64,000 bases of DNA, taken from positions 1,240,001 through 1,304,000 of the forward strand of contig CAWCPF010000003.1 in the NCBI GenBank assembly GCA_963797485.1, read 5' to 3'. This document shows positions 35,711 through 44,063 of this stretch, in pieces (within the stretch, counting starts at the first letter, position 1; the number at the start of each line of letters is the position of its first letter). The position numbers and the translations under genes are program-made. Under the pieces are notes generated by a model. It ran no database searches, had not been told where the DNA came from, and saw only the letters and a list, made by a program, of their open reading frames with translations. This DNA is from CAWAND01 sp963797485. GTDB lineage: Bacteria > Chloroflexota > Anaerolineae > Anaerolineales > E44-bin32.

Positions 35711-36950
35711 ATGCCGGACGGGGCGAAAATGACCATCGACGAACAGGTCAATCTGCTGATGCAGGGCACGGAGTATGGTGACCAGGGTCTGCAGCAGGCC
35801 ATGGCCGACGAGCTGCGCCAACGGCTGATCGAGGCGCGGGATACGGGCCGGCGGCTGAGGGTCTACTGTGGTTTTGACCCACGCACCTCGGATCTGCACC
35901 TGGGGCACACCGTGCCCCTGCGCAAGATGCGGCAGTTCCAGGAGTTGGGCCACGAAGTGATCCTGGTCATCGGACGCTACACATCTCTGATCGGCGATCC
36001 CTCCGACAAGGACGAATTGCGACCGCAGCTCACGCTCGAAGAGACAACCCATAATGCGGAGACGTATGCGCGCCAGGCGTTTAAGATCCTGGATCCCGAA
36101 TCGACGCGCATCGAATACAACGACACGTGGTTGTCCAAGCTCAGCTTCGGCGATGTCATCCACATGGCCTCGAACTTCACCATTCAACAGTTCTTGACCC
36201 GTGAGACCTTTCGGCAGCGCTTCGACGAAGGCGATCCAATCTATGTGCATGAGTTCTTCTACGCCCTGATGCAGGCCTACGACGCGTACCATCTGCAGAC
36301 TGACGTCCAGATTGGGGGCTCGGAGCAGCTTTTCAACATTGTCACTGCCGGTCGGAAGCTGATGGAAGCCTTGGGCGCCAAGCCGAACATCGGCATCCTG
36401 TTGGGCATACTGCCGGGCACGGACGGCGACATCCGCATGAGCAAGTCCCTGGGGAACCATATCCGGCTCCTGGCCACCCCGGAGGATATGTTCGGGAAGG
36501 TCATGAGCCTGCCCGACCGGGCGATGCCGGCCTACTTCCGCCTGGTGACGCGCTGGACCCCGGCGCAAATCGCCGAGACCGAGGCTGCCTTGGCCACCGG
36601 GAGTTCTGCATCCGCGTGACGCCAAGCTGCGCCTGGCTCATGAGATCGTCAGCGTGTTCCACGACGGTGGCGCAGCGTCCGCAGCCGAAGCGGCCTTCAA
36701 GCGCATCTTTCAGGATCAATTGATCCCGGAGGATATGCCGGAGCACCACCTCAAGCCGAACCAATCCCTGGTGGACGTGATGGTCGAGGCGGGTTTGGCA
36801 CCGAGCCGCAGCCAGGCGCGCCGCCTGATCCAGCAGGACGGGGTCAAGCTGGATGAGGCCGGAGTCGGAGATGGCGATCAGCCTGTGGCGCTGGAGCGCC
36901 CGGTTGTTCTGCGGGTCGGCAAACGCCGCTTCTTGCGCTTGATACCCTGA
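35711..36950 (+). CDS. tyrS: Tyrosyl-tRNA synthetase (one frameshift)
   Basis: Class I synthetase with HIGH-equivalent HLGHTVPL near residue 63, tyrosine pocket residues in YALMQAYDAYHLQTDVQIGGSEQ and KMSKS-equivalent RMSKSLGN. The frame breaks near 36605; the next frame resumes at HPRDAKLRLAHEIV and ends in an S4 RNA-binding domain (AGLAPSRSQARRLIQQDGV). The locus is one base too long, and removing one T gives a continuous protein of about 412 residues, normal for the TyrRS form with an S4 domain. Because the enzyme is essential, an assembly error is likely. An alternative ATG at 35729 has GGGGCG upstream. Confidence 0.94.
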
Positions 36951-36980
36951 TTGCCATTGGCGGACAGGGGCGAGTAAAAA

Positions 36981-37009
36981 AGGGAGCTGTCCCAAAAGGG
37001 GCGGCCCCT
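36981..37009 (+). terminator. Terminator of tyrS
   Basis: Stem 36981-36993 with 36998-37009 around AAAA, with one bulged A and two G-U pairs, preceded by an A-run and followed by GTTGTTTTC. It lies 30 bases beyond the tyrS stop. Confidence 0.7.
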
Positions 37010-37145
37010 GTTGTTTTCATCCCCTTGCCGCATCTCCGCCTTGGTCGTTCCAAGCGGCCCGGAGTTCTCAGCGGAGAGCAGCTAGGGGGTCGACGTGCCA
37101 CACAGGTCAGGGCTCGGCCGGCGGTGAAGCTTCGACAAAAAGAAA

Positions 37146-37175
37146 GGGCTGTCTCAGATGCTGATGAGACAGCCC
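37146..37175 (-). terminator. Terminator of the LiaF/PspC operon; hairpin GGGCTGTCTCA, copy 2
   Basis: A perfect 11-bp stem (37146-37156 with 37165-37175, loop GATGCTGA). Read leftward it is followed by TTTCTTTTTGTC, a good T-tract. The stem is identical to the one at 29750-29779. Confidence 0.82.
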
Positions 37176-37213
37176 GAGTTTGTTGGAAAATCGCCCGCAG
37201 ATCGGTGAGACCG

Positions 37214-38113
37214 CTATCTTTCGATGCTGACGTTCCCGATGGCCTCTCCGATCACGAGATCGACACGATCGGCAGCCGCCTCGTAGCCGCTGGACACATA
37301 CAGGTTGCCCTCATGGCTGAAACCGGCCGGGACAGAGCGGGCCGCCAGGGCGGCGTTCAACTCGATCTTGGCCTCCAAGCCCTCGGGAAGGATCACGGTG
37401 GTGTCGCCGATGGCGCCTTCGATCTGCGCGTGGTACTGGCCCTTGGCCGGGAGGGTGACGGTGATTTGCCCCATGCCGAGGTTGACTTTTAGATTGGATA
37501 TCTGCAGGCCGCGGAAATCCAGGGTCATTTGCCCAGCGCCCTGTTCGACGGTGAGCGAAATCGGCAACCCTGGATTGAGGCGCAGGTCCCAGGTCGGCCC
37601 ACGCCCAAAGGTCGGAAAGATTACCCCGGCCCCTTGGGCCTCGAGCACATACGTCGGCGTGCCGCCCACCAGACTGAAGTGACTCGTGACCGTCCCCTGC
37701 TGGTAGGCGTGTACCCCCCCAGTCAAGAGATCCTTGGACGTAGAGTCCAAAGCCGAGAGGCTCAGGTCTCCCACGGCCGGCTTCAGGCTGACGTCCGCCT
37801 TGGACATGTCCTGCAGGGGTTGTTCGACCGTCTGGCCGACCGGCTCGCCCGGCGCTCGATAGCCCGAGCTGGCCAGCCACAAACCGCCGGCCAACAGCGC
37901 CGTGATCAGGACCGCCGCCAGAATCGCGCCGGCCGTCGTGCGTCTGCCGACCAACAGATCGATTCCCACGGCCATGAGGAGCAACGGCCACAACTGGAGG
38001 AGATCCCATGCGCTCCAAGTGAGCAATCCCAGGTTCGAGAGCAGCAGGGCCAGCCCGATGGCGACCAGGATCAACGGTCCAGCCACACCGCCGTGACGTC
38101 GGTAGTGGTCCAT
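37214..38113 (-). CDS. LiaF-like membrane protein (cell-envelope stress)
   Basis: This 299-residue protein has an N-terminal helix pair of the LiaI/LiaF-like type (PLILVAIGLALLLSNLGLL, LQLWPLLLMAVGIDLLVG), a third helix near 65-85, then a soluble beta-helix-like domain (AGQMTLDFRGLQISNLKVNL, YHAQIEGAIGDTTVILPEG) typical of the LiaF C-terminal (DUF2154-type) region. LiaF proteins inhibit or sense envelope stress with LiaRS in Firmicutes. It is the last gene of a four-gene operon, one base after the PspC gene. Confidence 0.85.
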   Translation of the reverse strand: MDHYRRHGGVAGPLILVAIGLALLLSNLGLLTWSAWDLLQLWPLLLMAVGIDLLVGRRTTAGAILAAVLITALLAGGLWLASSGYRAPGEPVGQTVEQPLQDMSKADVSLKPAVGDLSLSALDSTSKDLLTGGVHAYQQGTVTSHFSLVGGTPTYVLEAQGAGVIFPTFGRGPTWDLRLNPGLPISLTVEQGAGQMTLDFRGLQISNLKVNLGMGQITVTLPAKGQYHAQIEGAIGDTTVILPEGLEAKIELNAALAARSVPAGFSHEGNLYVSSGYEAAADRVDLVIGEAIGNVSIER

Positions 38114-38114
38114 C

Positions 38115-38585
38115 TCAAAGCTCCCTTCGAACGCCGCGCAGCAGCAGCACCAGACCGCCGACGATCAGCAGGAACGGCCAAAGGACGCTGAAGCGCAGCC
38201 ACTGGAGCCAGGTGATGTCCAGATTCTGAAGCAGAAACAGCAGACCGATCCCGACAAACACCAGGCCGATAAAGACCCGTCCCTGGGAGTTGTGGCCGGT
38301 CATTGATTGGCGCAAGTCGTCCCCCATGTCGCGCGCCCGGTCGGCAAAGTCGTGGGAGTTCTCGGGTATTTGGACGCTCACGCCTTCCTGCGCCGCGCGA
38401 CTGTCCTCGGCGGGCAGGACGAACCACAGGATCACGTAGATCAGAACCCCGGCGCCTTGTCCCAGAGCCAGCAAGACGAAAAACAACCGGATGAACATGG
38501 GGTCAATCGAAAGATACGCGCCCAGACCACCGCAGACACCCCCGACCATGCGATCGGTCCGGCTTCGGTACAATCTTCGCTGCAT
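38115..38585 (-). CDS. PspC-domain membrane protein
   Basis: A 156-residue protein starting with a PspC domain (RLYRSRTDRMVGGVCGGLGAYLSIDP, shown by the DRMVGGVCGGLG core, then FFVLLALGQGAG helix). A linker and a pair of LiaF-type helices (FIGLVFVGIGLLFLLQNL and LWPFLLIVGGLVLLLRG) follow. I chose ATG 38585 because GGAGG lies nine bases upstream. PspC proteins respond to membrane stress. It lies between two LiaF-like genes. Confidence 0.9.
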   Translation of the reverse strand: MQRRLYRSRTDRMVGGVCGGLGAYLSIDPMFIRLFFVLLALGQGAGVLIYVILWFVLPAEDSRAAQEGVSVQIPENSHDFADRARDMGDDLRQSMTGHNSQGRVFIGLVFVGIGLLFLLQNLDITWLQWLRFSVLWPFLLIVGGLVLLLRGVRREL

Positions 38586-38642
38586 GCCAGATGCCTCCTT
38601 CACTCGAGCGTTAAGTCTCGAGAAGCTTGATGCGGTTGTGGT

Positions 38643-39440
38643 TCACGTCACGTTCACGCTTCCCACCCCGGCTTCGATGTTCAGATCCAGTTTGTGCTCG
38701 GCTGTGCCGTAGTCGGCCGATTGGTAGATGTCCCCGAGACGCGGGAAACGGCCCTGATCGATGGTGATCCCGGACAGTCCGCTCTTGACCTGAATGCGGG
38801 CGGCCACGTTCTTGGGGATGGACAGTTTGGCGGCGGCGGCGCCCAGGCTTACGTCCGCCAGCGTCTGTTTGGCCACGCTCGAGAACGCGATTTGGGTGTC
38901 GCTGGCTCCGGTCTTGAAACTCAATCGGCTCACATCCAGCTTCCCAAGATCCAGCTCGTTGCGGCTGGCGCCGGCTTCGACGACCAGCTCGACGGGAAGA
39001 TTCTCCGCCAGGTGGACATCCCAGTCCAGCGGGTGCTGGCCCATCCAGGGCAGGAAATCGAAGACTTCCTCCGCGGGCACGCTCAGGTCGATGCCGATTT
39101 CGTCCCCCTGGCGCCGGATTTTCCGATCCACGCCGCCGGTGAAGGTGCCCTGCACGACGGTCCCCATCGGGGCGCCGCCTCCCACTCGGAGAACGCCGGC
39201 ACCGTAGTGCAAACTCAGTTTGACCCGCTGGGCCCCGTCGGCGGGAGCCTCATAGTTCTCCACACGCAGGGCGCGCCGGCCGACCGTGGCTCCGATCACC
39301 AGCCAAATCCCGAACAGGATGATGACCGCCGGCCAGAACAGCTGCCACACATCCAACCGCATCAATCCAAAATTCTGCAGGAGCAGCATCCCACCCAGAA
39401 GCAAGATGATCGCCCCCCAAAACACGCTCATTCGGCGCAT
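38643..39440 (-). CDS. LiaF-like membrane protein, second copy
   Basis: A 265-residue paralogue of the protein at 37214-38113: helix pair ILLLGGMLLLQNFGLM and QLFWPAVIILFGIWLVIG, then a long beta-rich soluble domain (HYGAGVLRVGGGAP, ASRNELDLGKLDVSRL, GLSGITIDQGRFPRLG). ATG 39440 follows AAGGAAGGG. Two LiaF-type proteins around a PspC protein may form one sensing complex. Confidence 0.85.
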   Translation of the reverse strand: MRRMSVFWGAIILLLGGMLLLQNFGLMRLDVWQLFWPAVIILFGIWLVIGATVGRRALRVENYEAPADGAQRVKLSLHYGAGVLRVGGGAPMGTVVQGTFTGGVDRKIRRQGDEIGIDLSVPAEEVFDFLPWMGQHPLDWDVHLAENLPVELVVEAGASRNELDLGKLDVSRLSFKTGASDTQIAFSSVAKQTLADVSLGAAAAKLSIPKNVAARIQVKSGLSGITIDQGRFPRLGDIYQSADYGTAEHKLDLNIEAGVGSVNVT

Positions 39441-39480
39441 CGAACCCTTCCTTTCAATTCGCAAGGACGAAATGCGCGGC

Positions 39481-39993
39481 TCATGACCGCGAACGCGTCA
39501 GCGGGCGGATGAGCAGCAGCAGGCCGAGGCCGATCAACAGGACGGGCCAGTAGGCACCCAGGACACTCGGTCCGCCCAGCAGCGAGCCGAAAGCCGCGAA
39601 AAGTACGACGCTGATCAAGACGGTCCATGCGCCGCCGGACACCGACGCGCTGCGGTCGCCGAGCAATCCAGCCAGCATCGTGCCGATCCCGGCGAAACCC
39701 GGGATCAAGGTCCAGGCGTAAGCCCAGCTGGCCCAATTACCGGTGGCGTTCTGCCAGTACAACAGGCCGCCGATCCCAGCCACCACGCACGCCGGCACAG
39801 CCATTCCCGGCGTGGAACTTAACAGGCCGATCACTAGCAAGCTCAATCCGACGGCCACGACGATCAGCGGCCAGGCCAGGTTGAGTTGAGCCCAATCCCT
39901 AAGTCCGGGAACGATCTGGACGGCCATGAACCAAAGACCTAGAATCACAAGCAGGATACCGATTACCACGCGCGAACGATGTCTTTCTGTCAT
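39481..39993 (-). CDS. Multi-pass membrane protein of the LiaF/PspC operon
   Basis: This 170-residue protein has about six hydrophobic segments, including paired WPLIVVAVGLSLLVIGLL and YWPVLLIGLGLLLLIRPL that repeat the LiaI/LiaF-like helix-pair motif, without any soluble domain. AAAGGAGA lies just before the ATG. It is the first gene of the operon and could be its membrane anchor. No named family is certain. The 294 bases upstream, to the palindrome at 40288, hold no gene. Confidence 0.75.
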   Translation of the reverse strand: MTERHRSRVVIGILLVILGLWFMAVQIVPGLRDWAQLNLAWPLIVVAVGLSLLVIGLLSSTPGMAVPACVVAGIGGLLYWQNATGNWASWAYAWTLIPGFAGIGTMLAGLLGDRSASVSGGAWTVLISVVLFAAFGSLLGGPSVLGAYWPVLLIGLGLLLLIRPLTRSRS

Positions 39994-40287
39994 CTGGTTC
40001 TCCTTTGGACGATTGCCTCGCCTTCACCGCTCACCGGCGCGCTCCACCCAGCCTTGACGGACTGGGCTGGAAAGGGTCGAGCTTCGCCAGGGTTGTGAGC
40101 GACTCTCGGGGGGCGTTTCGGCAGTTAGTCGGCCTCAGCCGGGGGTAACGTGGCCCTAGTTGCTCCGGCGAACATGGGTTCGGTCCACCCTTTCATTGTC
40201 CACGAATCTCCAACCCGGCCAAGAGCATGCCATCACGTTTCCGCACATGACATTCGGCGCGTGCGCGCCTTTGTCGGACACCCTTTA

Positions 40288-40307
40288 GAATGAACGTTAG
40301 TTCATTC
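40288..40307. promoter_or_regulatory. TetR-type palindromic operator
   Basis: GAATGAAC-GTTA-GTTCATTC is a perfect 8-bp inverted repeat with 4-base spacer, 17 bases before the start of an ABC-exporter remnant. TGAAC-N4-GTTCA palindromes of this kind are common TetR/AcrR sites before ABC-2 exporters. No TetR gene is in the window, and the target gene is broken. Confidence 0.65.
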
Positions 40308-40324
40308 GGGGGATCGTAGCTGAC

Positions 40325-41102
40325 GTGGAGATGACATTGACACCCTCAATCGCCATTCGCACCCAAGGCTTGTCGCGGCGCTTCGGCAGACTGATTGCCG
40401 TTGATGGGCTGGATTTGGAGATTCGAGCCGGCGAGGTGTTCGGCGTGCTGGGGCACAATGGCGCCGGCAAGACGACCACCGTCCGATTGCTCAACGGCGT
40501 CCTCACGCCGTCCGGCGGATCGGCCCAGGTGCTGGGGTTTGGATCCCGCGACGCAGGGCGTGGAGCTGCGCGCCCGTACCGGTGTGCTCACCGGAACTTC
40601 CGTCCCTCGAAGAGCGCCTGACCGTGCGAGACAACCTGGCCATCTACGCCGCGCTCTACGGCGTGCCCGAGGCAGACATCGACGAGCGTGTGGCGGAGTT
40701 GCTGGACACATTCGGCTTATCGGATCGGGTCCACGAGCGGGCGGGGACGCTTTCCAGAGGCATGAAGCAGCGCCTGGCGTTGGCGCGCGCCTTTGTGCAT
40801 CGTCCGGAGATTGTCTTCCTGGACGAGCCCACGGCCGGCCTGGATCCGGTCCTGGCCCGAAGCGTCCACGAACTCATCGTCCGGGTGTCTAGCAGGGTAC
40901 GGACATTTCAGGAGGCTTATCAACTGGGGGCGCTGGTGGTCTTGCCGGTGTGGCTCTGGTGGTGGGGCAGGCGATCGGCGTGATGTACCTGAGCTTTGGG
41001 CTGGTCCTGGCGCTGGGGCTCGGTCTGTGGGTGCTCGACGCGCGGCTGCTCTATGTCGGCGTCCGCACCTTCCGGCGCGGCGAGCTCATCGCCCAGCTTT
41101 GA
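40325..41102 (+). pseudogene. Decayed ABC-2 exporter: ATPase N-part joined to a permease C-terminus
   Basis: The N-terminal ATPase is clear (Walker A GHNGAGKT in AGEVFGVLGHNGAGKTTTV, shown as its core; signature LSRGMKQRLALARA; Walker B VFLDEPTAGLDP). One inserted T near 40540 and another near 40600 break it. At about 40890 the ATPase stops short and sequence jumps to FQEAYQLGALVVLPV and then GVMYLSFGLVLALGLGLW ... FRRGELIAQL, the end of an ABC-2 permease, again shifted by a one-base deletion near 40950. Three indels plus a missing stretch (ATPase end and most of the permease) point to real decay, beyond the single indels elsewhere in the window. Confidence 0.75.
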
Positions 41103-41116
41103 TGCCCCGACTGTCT

Positions 41117-41134
41117 TTGTGAGGAATTTCACAA
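41117..41134. repeat. GTGA-N6-TCAC palindrome, copy D
   Basis: TTGTGA-GGAATT-TCACAA, perfect 6-bp arms with the same CRP-like core as copy B, lies between the ABC-exporter remnant and the convergent rtcB end. Confidence 0.65.
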
Positions 41135-41171
41135 GCAATGGCTTGGGGAAGGGGGCTCAACGGCAGATGCC

Positions 41172-42623
41172 TTAGCCTTTGATCACCCCTACCGGCGTCA
41201 GCCTGGCAACCCTGGCGGCGATTCCGGCGCGCACCACGACGTCCACAACCGCATCCACGTCCTTGTAGGCCAGGGGGGCTTCTTCGGCCAGGCCGGCCAT
41301 CGAGCCGGCGCGCACGGCAATGCCGCGGCGCTCCAACTGCTGTTTGAGGTCCTGCCCACGCACGGTTTTCTTGGCCCGGGAGCGGCTCATCACCCGACCG
41401 GCGCCATGGCATGCGGACCCGAATGACTGGGCCATGCTGCCGGCCGTGCCCAGCAGGACCCACGAAGCCGTCCCCATGCTGCCTGGGACCAGCACCGGTT
41501 GGCCCAATTGGGCGTAGTCGCTGGGCAGGCCCGGCGCGCCGGGGCCGAAGGCGCGCGTGGCCCCTTTGCGATGCACGCACACTTCCAGCGCACGCCCGCC
41601 GATGGCGTGCCGTTCGACCTTGCCCATGTTGTGAGCGATGTCGTAAACCTGGCGCAGCCCAACCGGACCCAGGCGCGGGCCGAGCACCTGCTCGAAGGTG
41701 CGCCGGACATGATAGGCGAGCACCTGACGGTTGCAGAAAGCGAAATTCGCGGCGCACGCCATGGCGGCCAGGTAGGCCTGGCCCTCGGGTGAGTCGAGAG
41801 GCGCGCAGACCAGTTCCCGGTCCGGGAGCTGGATGGCATACCGCCGGACGGCGGATTGGAAGTCCCGGACATAGTCTGAGCAGACCTGGTGGCCAAAGCC
41901 GCGTGACCCGGAGTGAATCAACACCGCAAGGCAGCCCTGCTCTAAGCCCATCGCGGCGGCCGCGGCAGGGTCATGGATCTGGTCGACCAGGTCGAGTTCG
42001 ATGAAATGGTTGCCGGATCCAAGCGTCCCCAGCTGGGGGCGGCCGCGCGTCTTGGCTCTCGGGCTGACTCGCCTTGGATCTGCTCCGGAGATGCAGCCTT
42101 GCTCCTCGGTGAACTCCAGATCGCGCGCCTCGGCATACCCATGGGCGAGAGCCCAGCCAGCGCCCTTGCGGCAGACGGTCTCCAGATCCCCCTGGCTGAG
42201 AGGCACCGAGCCTTTCTCACCCAACCCACTGGGACAGTTCGCATACAACCCATTGATCAGGCTGTTCATATGCTCGGCGGCCGCCTCGATCGGGATCCGG
42301 CTGCTTAGCAGGCGTACCCCGCAGTTGATGTCGTATCCAATGGCACCTGGCGAGATGACCCCATGTGGCAGGGCGGTGGCCGCCACGCCGCCAATCGGGA
42401 AACCGTAACCCTGATGCACGTCCGGCATGACCACGACATGTCCCACCAGCCCTGGCAGCGTGGCCGCGTTGACCGCCTGCTCGAAGGATTTGTCACCCAG
42501 GGCGGCTTCAAGCAGGCGACGATCGGCAAAGACCCTCACTGGGACGCGCATGTCGGCCCGGAAGCTCGTCGGTATCTCCCACATCTGATCGGTCAGCTGC
42601 GTGAAATCGTTAAGGCTGGGCAT
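41172..42623 (-). CDS. rtcB: RNA-splicing ligase RtcB
   Basis: This 483-residue RtcB joins 2',3'-cyclic-phosphate or 3'-phosphate RNA ends to 5'-OH ends using GTP and Mn2+. Metal and active-site pieces are seen: GYDINCGVRLL, LGSGNHFIEL, LIHSGSRGFGHQV, AHNMGKVERH and SACHGAGRVMSR with the GMP-linked His. The gene follows archease with a 15-base gap, so both are probably co-transcribed. It could repair or mature tRNA, rRNA or stress-cleaved RNA. Confidence 0.96.
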   Translation of the reverse strand: MPSLNDFTQLTDQMWEIPTSFRADMRVPVRVFADRRLLEAALGDKSFEQAVNAATLPGLVGHVVVMPDVHQGYGFPIGGVAATALPHGVISPGAIGYDINCGVRLLSSRIPIEAAAEHMNSLINGLYANCPSGLGEKGSVPLSQGDLETVCRKGAGWALAHGYAEARDLEFTEEQGCISGADPRRVSPRAKTRGRPQLGTLGSGNHFIELDLVDQIHDPAAAAAMGLEQGCLAVLIHSGSRGFGHQVCSDYVRDFQSAVRRYAIQLPDRELVCAPLDSPEGQAYLAAMACAANFAFCNRQVLAYHVRRTFEQVLGPRLGPVGLRQVYDIAHNMGKVERHAIGGRALEVCVHRKGATRAFGPGAPGLPSDYAQLGQPVLVPGSMGTASWVLLGTAGSMAQSFGSACHGAGRVMSRSRAKKTVRGQDLKQQLERRGIAVRAGSMAGLAEEAPLAYKDVDAVVDVVVRAGIAARVARLTPVGVIKG

Positions 42624-42638
42624 GCTCTTGTCCGGATC

Positions 42639-43049
42639 CTAGACATCGAATACCAGCGTGGCCTGCAGTCCCGCCGGGGTGGCTTCAACCTTCAGGCCGT
42701 GGTACGTGACCGCTTTGATCGGCTTCTCAGGGGGATTGGCAGGCGTCTCTTCCACCTCCGCCCGCAGCCAGGTTTCGTCGGCCGAGATTTCGATCCGGCT
42801 TGGGGCGACCTGCCGCGACTCGAGCGCGAAAAGCAGGTCCTCGAGCCAGGCCACCATCAGCCCCTCGCTGTCTTGACTCTGGAGCTGCACGTGCCTGAGG
42901 CTTCGGCCATCGGCCCGGGTCCGGACGCCCATCAGGGACATCATGCCCTCGGCTGCCGCCTCCAAGAGTGATCCGATCGACGGACCCCAGACCCGGAGTG
43001 ACCAATCGGCTGTGTGTTCGAGCTCCTCGAATCCCATACCGTCAGGCAT
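42639..43049 (-). CDS. Archease, RtcB cofactor
   Basis: A 136-residue archease: HTADWSLRVWGPS near the N-terminus, AWLEDLLFALES in the middle and YHGLKVEATPAG near the end, matching the metal-binding residues of the family. Archease speeds RtcB guanylylation and multiple turnover. It is the first gene of the pair and is divergent from the first FHA gene, whose promoter begins 24 bases upstream. Confidence 0.93.
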   Translation of the reverse strand: MPDGMGFEELEHTADWSLRVWGPSIGSLLEAAAEGMMSLMGVRTRADGRSLRHVQLQSQDSEGLMVAWLEDLLFALESRQVAPSRIEISADETWLRAEVEETPANPPEKPIKAVTYHGLKVEATPAGLQATLVFDV

Positions 43050-43072
43050 GATCCCAGTATACGGCAGGCGGC

Positions 43073-43100
43073 TTGTCAGCCGGCTTGGCCAGCGTATAAT
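43073..43100 (+). promoter_or_regulatory. Promoter of the FHA-RodA cluster
   Basis: TTGTCA (43073-43078) and a perfect TATAAT (43095-43100) separated by 16 bases. Only ten bases separate the -10 box from ATG 43111, so the transcript would be almost leaderless. Confidence 0.65.
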
Positions 43101-43110
43101 CGGCGCCAGA

Positions 43111-43968
43111 ATGTCAGCGGCCGAGTCCGTCCTAATGCACGTGGTTCAAACCTGGGCGAATGAGGGCCTCCGCCCCCTTGAAGGTTTGGGCATCCCCCTC
43201 CAGTCGCTGGTGCGCGGGCTGGTGCAGGAGATCGAGAGCGTCGGACGGGCCGATTCGGCCGGGGTGATGCACATTCCCGACCAGATTAACCTGAGCTTGA
43301 ATGCGGGCGATGCAGAAGGCCTGGCCGGGGTGTGGCCATCCTTGCAGGAGGGTCTGCTTAAGCGCCTGGAAGACAGCCTTCGGTCCGCCGGTTTCGCCGT
43401 GCCTCGCAAGCTCCACCTGTCTGTGGCGACCGATCCCAGCCTTGAGCCGAGCGAGGTCAAGGTGATTGCCTGGCACAGCGGTGATCCGCTCGGCGTGGAA
43501 ACACCCGGGCCGCCGGTCGCGCGAGCTGCGGGTTCAACGTTTCAGGGAGCTTTCCTGGTCGTTGGCGGCAGCCAGATTTTCAACCTGGACAAGGACGAAG
43601 TCAAAGTTGGCCGGAGGATGGACAACGATCTGGTATTGAACCATCCTCGGGTGTCCCGAAGCCACGCTGTGATCAGCCGTGAGTCCGGCCGATACACCAT
43701 TCGTGACCTGGATTCGACAGCCGGCACGATGGTCAATGGCCGGCGCGTCGAGGCCGCCGAACTGGCCCCAGGCGACGTGATCCGGCTGGCCGACACCGAG
43801 CTCGTCTACGGGGAGCGGCCGGGTGAGCCTCCGTCTCGGGCGCCTGCCTATGTTCCGCCTGTGCCGGCTGCTCAGCAACCTCCCACGGAGGCTCTGTCCG
43901 AAGAGCCAGAATCGGACAAGCCGCCACGCACCCAGCCCCCGCCGACGAGCCCCAAGCCGGCGGGCTGA
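43111..43968 (+). CDS. FHA-domain protein 1 (FhaA-like)
   Basis: This 285-residue protein has an N-terminal domain like the DUF3662 part of actinobacterial FhaA (parallel to the next gene: VKVIAWHSGDPLG versus IRVVAWHSGNPLE), then an FHA domain at about 145-235 with VKVGRRMDNDLVL, RVSRSHAVI and STAGTMVNG, which provides the phosphothreonine-binding Arg, Ser and Asn. A Pro/Glu-rich tail ends the protein. I chose ATG 43111, directly after a promoter; the frame is open further upstream but would overlap archease. No membrane segment is seen. Confidence 0.88.
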   Translation: MSAAESVLMHVVQTWANEGLRPLEGLGIPLQSLVRGLVQEIESVGRADSAGVMHIPDQINLSLNAGDAEGLAGVWPSLQEGLLKRLEDSLRSAGFAVPRKLHLSVATDPSLEPSEVKVIAWHSGDPLGVETPGPPVARAAGSTFQGAFLVVGGSQIFNLDKDEVKVGRRMDNDLVLNHPRVSRSHAVISRESGRYTIRDLDSTAGTMVNGRRVEAAELAPGDVIRLADTELVYGERPGEPPSRAPAYVPPVPAAQQPPTEALSEEPESDKPPRTQPPPTSPKPAG

Positions 43969-44026
43969 GGTCCGCGGCTCCCGTGCCGCCTGGGGTTCTC
44001 GAGTCCGGGATGCCCAGGGAGGGGGG

Positions 44027-44055
44027 TTGGTGCCCTCCTCGGTCCGCCTTATAAT
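44027..44055 (+). promoter_or_regulatory. Second promoter, upstream of FHA protein 2
   Basis: TTGGTG (44027-44032), 17 bases, perfect TATAAT (44050-44055), eight bases before ATG 44064. This would give a leaderless mRNA inside the cluster. Confidence 0.55.
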
Positions 44056-44063
44056 CCCGTGCG

